Source: Branchiostoma floridae (lineage: Eukaryota; Chordata; Leptocardii; Amphioxiformes; Branchiostomatidae). Taken from it: a stretch of DNA of 64,000 nt. The notes under the pieces are model-generated. The model did not search any database, was not told the origin of the DNA, and was given only the letters and a program-made list of their open reading frames with translations. Each line of letters begins with the position of its first letter. The first letter of the stretch is position 1. The translations under genes were made by a program, and so were the position numbers. The stretch spans positions 24,143,710 through 24,207,709 of the forward strand of contig NC_049983.1 in assembly GCF_000003815.2 (NCBI RefSeq), given 5' to 3'. Shown piece by piece: positions 13,501-25,100 of the stretch.

Positions 13501-16500
13501 GCAAGTGTTATTAGCACTATGGACAGTACCATTGTACACTTTAGGGGGTGAGTAGGCAATAAGAAATACTTTCAGCACCAAGGACAAAACCATTAAAGGT
13601 ACTTCAAACTATGTGCAGTTTAGAGGATGGCTAGCCAACAGCAAGTACTATTAGCACCATGGACAGTACCATTGTACATTTTAGGGGGTGAGTAGGCCAT
13701 GAGAAGTAACCTTTAGCACAATGGACAGAACCATTGTACAGTTTAATGAGGCGGCTACGCTAGAACACCATAGACAGTACCATTGTACACTTTAAGGGCT
13801 TAGTAGGCCATGAGAAGTACTTTCAGCACCATGGACAAAACCATTGTACAGTTAAGAGGGGTGGCTATGCTAGGACAAGTGCTATAAGCACCATAAGATT
13901 GTACAGTTTAGGGGGTGAGTAGGCTATAAGAAGTACTTTTAGAACCATGGACAGAACCATCATACAGTCAGAAAGAAGAAGAGGGAGAGTATTGGAGGCC
14001 TTTCTGGGATTAAAGACAGATCCATTGTACAGTTTAGGGGGTGGCTGGGATTTAGAAAATACATTTATCACCATGAACAGAATCAGTAACTAAAGTTTGA
14101 CTTTTAAGTCTATAAGTAACTTAATATGTTTTTCAGTGTCTGGAAAATGAAGTTTGAAGTGACTCTTTTAGCCAGTAGCTGTTACTGTTTGCCACACATT
14201 GTACCCTGTGCGATTGTTGAGCATCCATTCATTGTCTTTGATTACCTCAATGCAGGTCTGGATTGATGCAGGGACCCAGATTTTCTTCTCCTACGCCATC
14301 GGCCTGGGCTGCATGACAGCTCTGGGCAGCTACAACAAGTTCCACAACGACTCCTACAAGTAGGTGGTGTGCCTGTCACATATGGATGCAGTCATTTGTT
14401 TAGACTCTTGTAGTGCCTTGTGGTAATTAGTGCAGCAAGTTCCCTGGCTGTTTCAGTTGTAGGGTCAAATTTTCACAAATATTTTACACAAAGATAGTGA
14501 TCCTAAATCTAATGAAAGTTATTGGTTTGCTTTTTTTATGACTGTCTGTAGTCAGAGTATACACTGACAATGGGTTACTGTAAATTCATTTAAGTTCACA
14601 TGGATTTACTTTTGCGGAGTGTCTGCGGTAGTTTTTAAGTTCCTAGTAGAGCCTTTGTGTGTGGTGGTTTTAAGTTCGTGGTGAAGTGGCCACTGCAAAA
14701 ACCGTGAACATAAAATTACCGCAAACATTTCTGCATTTGCAGTACAGGCAGAGTACAAGTCTCTACCAGAGCATGCTAACAATATAATATAAATGGTTTG
14801 TTTTTTCCGTCTGTAGACAGAGCATCCTGATAGCCTGTGTGAACAGCTTCACCAGCCTGTACTCCGGCCTGGTGGTGTTCTCTGTTCTCGGCTTCATGGC
14901 CAACGAACAGGGGCTGGCCATCAAGGATGTGGCTGCTTCAGGTAATGTTAATACTATCAAATGTGCTCCAGCAAGGAGATTGATGTGTCACTGGTGTTAC
15001 TGTAAGGAGGGAAATGTTCACAGATACTTTTTTGGTAGGGAGAAAATAAATCTGATTCATTAGTAGTGGGTCTACGTTTGCGTGCATAACGTTGTTTTAG
15101 AATTAGCACATGAAGATGTTGTTTTTGCCCAATATGCCTGAGTTTGGAAATGGGTCTGTTAAGCCACAGCACAAATGTTATTTATAGAAATGACAAATGT
15201 TGCTACTGTGGCCTTCAGTAAATCAAACCTTACTTCTCTGCAGGACCAGGCCTGGTGTTCATCGCGTACCCGCGAGCGCTGTCGCTGATGCCGCTCGCCC
15301 CGCTGTGGTCCTGTCTCTTCTTCTTCATGATCATTCTGGTCGGACTGGACAGCCAGGTGAGGGAGGCATCAGGTCCAGGCATGCGTCCATGCGTTCTTTG
15401 GATACGCTGGTCTAAAAATAATAAGAAATTGGACCACCGACTTTCATGATTATTCTGGTTGGGCTGGACAGTCAGCTGAGGGAGACATCAACATTTTTAG
15501 CCAGGCATGCGTCCATGCGTCCTTTGGACACGCTGGTCTAAAAATAATAAGAAATTGGACCACTGAATTTTAGGCAAGACACATGAAAATGCCATGGGGA
15601 GCAGATTCTCTGACAAGCATTGACTACTAGGTCACATGTGGCCTGTNNNNNNNNNNNNNNNNNNNNNNNNNNNNNNNNNNNNNNNNNNNNNNNNNNNNNN
15701 NNNNNNNNNNNNNNNNNNNNNNNNNNNNNNNNNNNNNNNNNNNNNNNNNNNNNNNNNNNNNNNNNNNNNNNNNNNNNNNNNNNNNNNNNNTACGGAGATT
15801 TTAAAACTATAGAGTGACTAGTATTTCAAAGCCTTTCTTTTCCTTTTACCTCCCAGTTCGTAGGTGTGGAGGGTTTTGTGACGGCTGTAGTGGACATGAT
15901 TCCATACCTGCGCCGCGGCTACAACCGCGAGCTCTTCATCGCCGGCCTCTGTGTCTTCAACTTCCTGCTGGGACTCACCATGGTCACTAATGTAGGTATC
16001 AGAGACAGCTACAATTTTATGGGTTGGCCCCTAGATTTAACAGAGGGATGCTATGCTGAAGATCAAATTGGAAAACAGCCAGAAAGCCAAATTCAGGCCT
16101 CTGTATACGAATTATATAATAATTACATGGTTTCAGGAAGAGGATAATGTAGTCAGATGCAAGTTTTCTGTAAATATTGTACATCTAAAGCAGTGGGAGA
16201 CGAGACACACTTCATTTCCAAATGTTCATTCAACGAAACAGAAAGAATCACTCTGTTTAGAGAAGTCACAAAGACGTATTATCCCAACTTCCCCACATTG
16301 ACAGACGAACAGAAAGCTACTTTTCTCTTGAAATCGCAGAACCCACAAATTCTAGAAAATGTGGGGCTTTTCGTCTCCCTCTGCTTCCAAAAAAGAAGTC
16401 AAACCCAACCTGTTTAGAAATAGCCAACACTAGTATTAGATTAGAATATTATTTATGGCTGTCCATTGTCACTATGTGTATACCATGTACATGTACTTGC

Positions 16501-19111
16501 AATTAGCCCTCGGGCACGAACTTGCAAATAAACTTCTTTCTTCTCAGGCTAGCCTAGTTTGAATCTTGTCTAATAGTATATACGATACTTACATTTTTAG
16601 AGAACAAGAAAATGGGCAATGAGAACCCTTGTCTCTATCACTGACACTACTGTTAAACTTTCAGGGAAAATTCTTGATCAGAAATCCTTTAATTTGATAA
16701 CTGGTATTCTAGGAACAAGTCGTACAAACAAATGTAAAACTTCCGAAAATAATTTCATCAGGTTGGTAGAATATAGGATATATGAGAATTCTTATGCACA
16801 ACCAAAATNNNNNNNNNNNNNNNNNNNNNNNNNNNNNNNNNNNNNNNNNNNNNNNNNNNNNNNNNNNNNNNNNNNNNNNNNNNNNNNNNNNNNNNNNNNN
16901 NNNNNNNNACAAAAATGCTAACATCCATTGGCATATACCGGTCGGTTTACTGCAATTTCTCAAGCAATGCTAATTTGGCAAATGATCAACGTATCATTTT
17001 CTCCAGTTACATGTTGCTGTTACAGCTTACCTTTGCCACTTCTTCTGTGTAAATTATTTTGTCTCTCTGGTCCTGCTAAAAACATAATATCGTAATTGGA
17101 ACACACCGCGGAATTGCACGGAGAACGGGCGCATGGTTGGAAGGGGGTGCACTATACCGGCCGAACGAAACACGGCACAATTAACCTCCGCTATGTATCT
17201 TTATACATCCTCTGTTGTTCCTTTCTTTCCTGTTAGTAGTTGCACAAAACAAAAATCTGCATGAGCATACAAAAAGTCATGAGAAAATGGGCGTATACTG
17301 ACAAGAATTTTCATTTAATTTTGGTCCATCACCACCGCTATGACGTAAAACTTTACTGCTGGCCGTAGCATTAAAAATGGCGGGAAAATGGCGGCGTACG
17401 TTCAATTTGACCCATTCAGCCTTAGATCCGGGCGATAATGCAACGGTTCCTCACACTTTTACACGAGTTGTAGGTCACCAAAAGAAATTCAAGATTGCTG
17501 TTGAATCATGCTCGTCTTGTGCCGTGAGCACATATGATTATTATCTACAGATCTGGCGATGAACGTGACAGTGTGTTTGTCCCACGACGAGCTCGCCTGC
17601 CCCGAAAATGACCTGAAAACTTTTGGCCTTGTTGTCTTTGAATGCATTGTTATCGATGCTTTGTAAATGATGTATTGGACACCTAGATGTCTGAAGTGTG
17701 CATACCTCAGAAATAACTATTGTTGCATGTGTAGATCTCTTTAAGTTCCACTATTTTTAATCGACCGGTATAAGGCTTATGACCGGTATTATGCCAATGC
17801 ATGTTAACAATTTTGTCAGAGTCTATATTGTTTCCACATTTCATAGGAAGCAAATAGATAGAAATTTTGAGTTTTAAATTTGTAACTATTTTGTTTCAGG
17901 AGTGAACCGTTTCTATGACAGTATTGAGATCATGATCGGCTACAAGCCGCTGCCGTGGTTCAAAATCTGCTGGACAGTTCTCACTCCTCTCATTGCTGTG
18001 GTAAGTCATATAGTAATCTTAAAATATCCAGGCATGCAAATCTTTCTAATCAGAGTCCAGTGGTAAGCAACTATGGGCATGTATCTGGACTGAAAGGTGA
18101 GCTGTGATTGTACTTACTAAGTGTAATGGATATTCGTCACCCGAAAATTGACAGTGCCACTTGAAAGTGAAATTGATATTGATCCAGTTTATATCGCTGT
18201 CAAGACAGAGAAGCTATTAAACGTTATTTACAGGTTCATTGGGCCAGGAAAATTCCCTTTGCTCTTTTTGACAAGCACAATGAACAGTGAACCACGGCTG
18301 GTAGCCCTTTCTGGTAGGGTGCATGTCGATTGAACAACACAGTCAGGACTAGAACTCACGGCTTCTTGGTCCAGACTGAGGCAGTACCACTAACCAGTCT
18401 GAAGTATGCATGCTGTTTCTTTCCAGTTTTCCACAAAAACGTTTGCTAAAGATAATCGAAATTTCCCAGATTTGCAGGCCTGCTTGTCATTTTCCATTGG
18501 TTCTGATAATCTAAAAGGAATAGATTACGTAGCACAGCTTAAATAAGAATGGAACTCACATTTCTGTTCTCTGCTCAGGGCATTTTCCTGTTCATGTGCG
18601 TGACGTGGTCTCCGATGGAGTTCAAGCACTTCACGGGGACCTACTACTTTCCCACCTGGGCGGAGGGTATCGGGTGGGCCATGGTCGTCATCGTCATCCT
18701 CTGTGTACCTGTCACAGCCGTGGTCAAGCTCTGCCAGGCCAAGGGCACATTCCGGGAGGTGAGGGAGGATGGATTGATATTGGTTGAAGCATTAAGTAGC
18801 TGTTGTGCATGTGTTTTCAAATCAGTTTGAACAGATAGACATACTTGTCTAAAAGTTGCATGCAGACTGTCATGTCATAAAAATACAAAAACTAGCTATA
18901 GTAAGGTACTCTACTAAAGTCACATTTCTTGAACTTTTCGAAGCCAAAATTAGACAATTGCAATAAGGAAACACTAAGGAAAACAGCTGCAAATGTATGT
19001 CACTGTGCACAATTTTATTTAATAATGCACTTATGTCTAATAGGTTACAGTCTGATAATTATATTTCAGCCATACCATAGGTATGGGGAAATATATTGTA
19101 TTCGTAATGTT

Positions 19112-19146
<35 letters not shown>

Positions 19147-22100
19147 CCTGTCAAATCTTCAGAACACGGTATCTCCGTTGTTCCTCAACCGAATGACTTG
19201 AAATTTGGCGCAAGAGTAGAGTGGGCCAATACCCTCGGACGTTTTTTTCATTTTTTCCATATCTGTCTCTTAAATGATTTTATTAAGGTTTTTTGGTCAT
19301 CTTAAGACCAAAACTGTATATTTGGGCCCCCTGTACCCTGGTATTATAACCGAATGAGCTGAAATTTGGCACAGATGTGCCTTGATAAGTCCCCCATATA
19401 GATTCAATATCAGTTTTGGTGTACAGTATAAGGAAATGCATATTTATATTTCAGCCATACATAGTATGGTGAAATATATTGTATTTTCGTAATGTTTCTT
19501 TCTTCTTTCTCCTGTCAAATCTTCAAAGTGATTCATCTCCGCCGTTCCTGGACCGAATGACCTGAAATTTGGCACAAGGATAGAATGGGCCAATACCTTG
19601 ATGCTTTTTTCTCAGTTTTTTCATATCTGCCTCTAAAATGATTTTATTGAGATTTTTTGGTCAATTTTAGACCAAAACTGTATATTTTGGCCCCTGTACC
19701 CTGGTATTACAACCAAATGAGCTGAAATTTGACAGAGATGTGCCTTGATAATGCCCCCATATAAATTCGATAACACTTTTGGTGTACAGTACAACAAAAT
19801 GCTTATTTTTGCGATTTTTTGACCAATTTTTGACCAAAAAGGGACACTTTTGGCTCCTGTACCTTGGTATTGCAACCGAATGAGCTGAAATTTGACACAG
19901 ATGTGCCTTGATAATCCCTTCATATAAATTCAATAACACTTTTGGTGTACAGTGCAACAAAATGCTTATTTTTTGCGATTTTTGGCCCATTTTTGACCAA
20001 AAAAGGACACTTTTGGCTCCTGTACCCTGGTATTACAATTAAATGACCTGAAATTTGGTATAGATAGGCATTAGATACTTGGTAACAAGATTCAAGTAAA
20101 ATTTTTGACATAAACAACTTTAAAATGATTAATTTTGGCACTTTTCTGAGGGGAAATTTGTTTTCTTTTGGCCTCCTGACGTGACCTTCCGTGACCCCGC
20201 ACAGAGCCACACCTGTGCGCGTCAGCCGGAGAGTTAATTGAATCAAAGACCTAGCCAATCAGCGAAGAGGAGGCCAAAGGCTAATTAATATTCATAAGCG
20301 GGGCCTCATGATCCCGTATATAGCAGTGTTCCCGCCAGGGGGAGCGAAGCCCGCCTAAGGCTCTCGCATTTTAGACTATTCAGAAGGCTTCATATTGTAT
20401 CAGTTCTTAGGGGCATATCTATGATAATCGCAGCAGTCACTTAACTTCTCTTCAGGAGTTTAGCGTAACACTATTTCAGGTCAAACCGTCAAAGGCAACT
20501 AAAAACAAACTTTAACATTACTGAGTTCAACAGTACTTATAACTTGTTATCCGAAGAGCTTTTTCCTCAGTTTTTTTCATATCTGCCTCTAAAATCATGT
20601 TTTAAAGGTCATGTTTTGACCAAAACGGTATATTTTGGCCCCCCTGTACCCTGGTCTTACAATGGAATGGCCTGAAATTTGGTGTAGATAGGCATTAGAT
20701 AGTTGGTAAAATGATCCAAGTAAAAGTTTTGACATACACTACTTTAAAATGATTAATTTTGGCACTTTTCTGAGGGGAAATTTGTTTTCTTTTGGCCTCC
20801 TGACGTGACCTTCCGTGACCCCGCACAGAGCCCACACCTGTGCGCGAAGAGGGCGAAGGCTAATTAATATTCATAAGCGGGGCCCCACGATTCCGTATAC
20901 ACTGCAGTGTTCCCGACAGAATTTTTTTCGGGGGGCGCCGAAGAACGCCGAAGGCCCCGGCCCGGCAGGGTCCAGGGGCAGAGCCCCGTTGGGGGTCCCA
21001 GTGGAGCGAAGCCCGCCTGAAACTCTTGCACTTTAGGCTATTCAGAAGGCTTATTGTATCAGTTTTTAGGGGCATTTCTGTGATAATCGCAGCAGTCACT
21101 TAACTTCTCTTCAGGAGTTTAGCGTAACAGTATTTCAGGTCAAACCGTCAAAGGCAACTAAAAACAAACTTTACCGTTAATGACTTCAACAGTACTTATA
21201 ACTTTTGTCCGGTTTGCCATCCGAAGTTGAATCGCTAGCGATGGTATTTTCGTTGCGCTGTTAGCTCCGTACGTTTTTAGAAGGTTCCGTTTATCACGGA
21301 ACTGCTGACGTTTCAGAAATCTCACGGACGTATCCTTACAAACACGTAAATTCCTGACTTGCAACCAGCGCTTTACTACGGTATTCTCGGCACTCAACGC
21401 GTTCCTACGTTTCACCATTTGTGGTAAACAAAGAGCAGAGCCCCGCACGTGCAAGTTAATTGAATTTAACGAGCCAGCCAATCAGCGAAGAGAAAGACGA
21501 AGTCTAATTAATATTCAATAGCGGGGCCTTCCAACCCCGTGTATATAGAAACACGTGCATATCTTGACAACACAGCGGACGAATGTCACCTTACGCCCGG
21601 TTTTATATATACACATTATAAAATAGTTCTTTTGCGATGATTTGAAGTTAACGACAAGGTCATTTGGACGGTAGCAGAAGGTACGCGTTCCTTGAACGTC
21701 AGAGTACATGATCTTTGTTGATGAATTTGCCAACATTCCGCGAAGCAATATCAATCATTTTCGGCAGATTTGACTTTGGCAGGGTAAGTTGAGACAATCG
21801 AGGAAATGATACTTGGCGGAAATCGCGGGAAAATTGGCCAGTTTAGTTTTGATAAGTAAGTTTAACAATGGCGAGAATGATTATTTCCTCATCAATATTT
21901 ATCGTTAGAATGTTTTGAACTGTAAATCTAAACAATTGTGTTACCTGTGCAATGTTTATATGAATAAACATACATTTTGCCAGCACAATGTTGCAGCAAC
22001 ATGTTAACTTTATGTCTGTATTATGCCACTTTTATTGTTGAAGGTGCGTAAGCAAATGAACAAGCATGTCAAAAGAAATATTATGATACTATTTATTCGG

Positions 22101-25100
22101 TAACATTCACTTTTATTCACGATCCTAATTTGCAATGCCTGCAAACTCCGATCGGAATCACCCGGACCTTGTACTAGGCACAACTTCATGTAAAGAAACA
22201 CAAATAGCAGAGCTTAATTACAAACTACTTCATCAAATTTTACCATGTGGTGAGAAATTAAGCAAATGGAGAATACAAGATGAAGATGGTCAAGTAATTG
22301 ATCCTGTATGTAAATTATGTGACAGTGGTCATGTTGACAATTATAAACATATGTTCCTGGAATGTAAAAGGCTAACTAACCTGTGGAATGTGGTACATAC
22401 TTCTGTACCATTTAGCCCCGGTAACCCTTATATTGATTTTGAAGAGATGATACTGGGAAAGGTAAACCAGCCAATAAACGAAAATATCCTGAAGAAAAGA
22501 ATACGAATAATATCTATAGCAAAGTGGGTTATCTTTAAAACATGGATTTTTTCTAGAAAGTGCCCACGGCCAATTTCAGGCCATAACTTATCTAACATCT
22601 TCAATTGTGAACTCAAAAACAGGCTTCATGTTCTGTAATGTTTACTTCTATGTACTTGATTTTTAAGCTCATAAAAAGCAACAACAACTGTCAAACCCAT
22701 AGTATGTAAACTATAGTTCTAGTCCAGTCTAGATCTACTGTGTTATAACATACTGTAAACTATACATTGTTATGAAAGAAAAGTCCCGAATGTTAAAAGT
22801 AACTTGTTGTTTTTGATAACCATCTACATGTATCATAATTATTCCATGCCAATTGTGGCAACCATGTGGTGTATATAGGTTATACATAATAGCCTGTATA
22901 AGTACATGAGAGAAATGCTTATATAGACAATGATACTTCTTCCATGCGCATTACCTAGTGAATTGTGTATTTCACTAGTACTTCAAATTACTCCATGTAC
23001 AATAGTAGCTTAGACACTCTGTTGTTGACAAATGTATTATTTGTTTTACTAATAAAGCCATGAAAAAAAATATATTATGATGCTATTTATTCGGTAACAT
23101 TCACTTTTATTCACGATCCTAATTTGCAATGCCTGCAAACTCCGATCGGAATCACCCGGACCTTGTACGATTTAAAATGCATTTAACGTGAAATTGGAAT
23201 TTATGACGAATCCGACACGTTAGTTCAAGGAGCTTTTATCAGATAAAAGCTCCTTGGTTAGTTCACATTCTTTTCTCAGTAGTCACGCTTCCTATTTTCA
23301 CAGTTTAAAAACTATCGACAAAGGAATCGTTAAAGGATGTTTTTCTCCTGGTGCAAACTGTAAACACACGTCACACACCACTCGTCTCCGATGTGACGAA
23401 GCCACTGCCGCCTTTCGCGCCATTTTCTTGGATTTTAGACGGACTCGACAGTCGAGCCGTCCACCGCAGCCTTGGCATCGTTTCCTCGCGATTGGAGCCC
23501 TGACTGCACCGCTGCCCCTTGTTCTTGCCCCTCAACAGTTGTAGTAGAAGCAATAGTTTCCGCGTCGTCCACTTCTTGACAGGCCGGCGCCTTAGCGAGA
23601 TACTTGTGTATGTTATCCAGTCCCAAACATCGCAGTTTCTCGGTTTATTTTCGAAAAGTTTCGTGCCTCTTCTTGATTGACGTTATGTTACCTCCTTTGT
23701 TGGAGCCGCTGCTGGCTGTGATTGGTCGCAAGTTAATTCGATTTTTCGCATTAAGTGGCACGCCCTGTCTAATCGGTATATCTAAAGACTACAGCCAAGG
23801 CTGTTGTCATGGTAACGACACGTATAACAACATTTCCCACATGCAAATCGGGTTGGACACGTCTTGTACTGCGTGCGTTTGAAGTCTCACCGTCGGTTTC
23901 ACAGACAGCACGTGCACTTACTTTGCCACCAGTCGTCTTCCAGAGCGTTCAAAATTATGAAAGAAATGAGACTTTTTCCTGTCATTTTTTCTGTAAAATC
24001 TTAGGAAAATACCGACATGTGTTGGTGCACAGATGTTGGCAAGATATGCACATTTTTCTAAGGTGCTGAATTTTGTCACCGTGACTGAATGGTGGCATTG
24101 CAAACCGGAAGTACACTTTTTTACGTCGCATTTTGGTAACTTTATCGAGAACTTATTATACCGTACAGTAGAACTCTGAGAATAGTCTACCACGTCCGGT
24201 ATGAACTTCTGCTTCATGTCTTTGCCACGCCAGCTTCAAAAGAAAGGTAAACAAATTTGACTGATATTTTCTCCGCCCACCTTTATACCAGCGTTAAAAC
24301 GGTAAATACTTTTGTAACATCAATAGTTTTACAACGTTGTAGCGGTGTTTAACAGAGATAGAATCAAAGGCGCGGCAGGAAAATATTACTGAGTGAATAC
24401 TGAGCAAATTTTCAGCATGTGGAGCGCGAGGCGTCTCAAGCTTGTTGAGGCCAGGGGAAATTTTGAAATCTTGACCCTCTGAAACGCCATTTCCGGCATT
24501 TTGACGAACAAATTTCACTGATAGTCCGAGCAAAAAATTTTCCTAGGCCCTTCCCCCCGCTCAAAATTTGTTTCCTAGGCCCTCCCCCTGGCTCAATTTT
24601 TTTTCCTAGACCCATACCATTTTGTCGACACATCTTGGCTTCCGGGTATCGCTCCGAGGACGCAAACAGTGAAGCGCCCCGGGCAGCTTGACCGATAATG
24701 TCATCGCTACGGGCTTTCGAAATTCATTAGGATATTGTGAGATTTTAGGTCCTACAATTTTCTTTTGCAAATCAGATATGTTAGACCAGATGGTACATTT
24801 TTACTTCCTGTATACTGTATAGGTGTAGTTCCCGGGGACAATTTTGTTGAAAATAGTCTCTTAATGTCGTTTCAATGGGGGCGAGAAACTGGGGTGTGCC
24901 CCGAAATGTTCCATTTTCGAGCAGGGGTTATTTGAGACAGTTAAATGTTGTATGGGAAAAGCTATGGCTGAAATATGCTGTATTTGCTCCTAAGCAAATG
25001 TCGGCCTTTCTAGTTTTATGATTTTTTGATCATTTGTTGACCAAAAAAGGACACTTTTGGCTCCTGTACCCTGGTTTTAGAACCGGATGACCTGAAATTT

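Noticed and set aside
22135-22174. Use of the ATG at 22135 as the start of the LINE ORF
   Set aside because: That ATG is inside the left target duplication, outside the element. The LINE reading frame begins at the truncation point near 22175.
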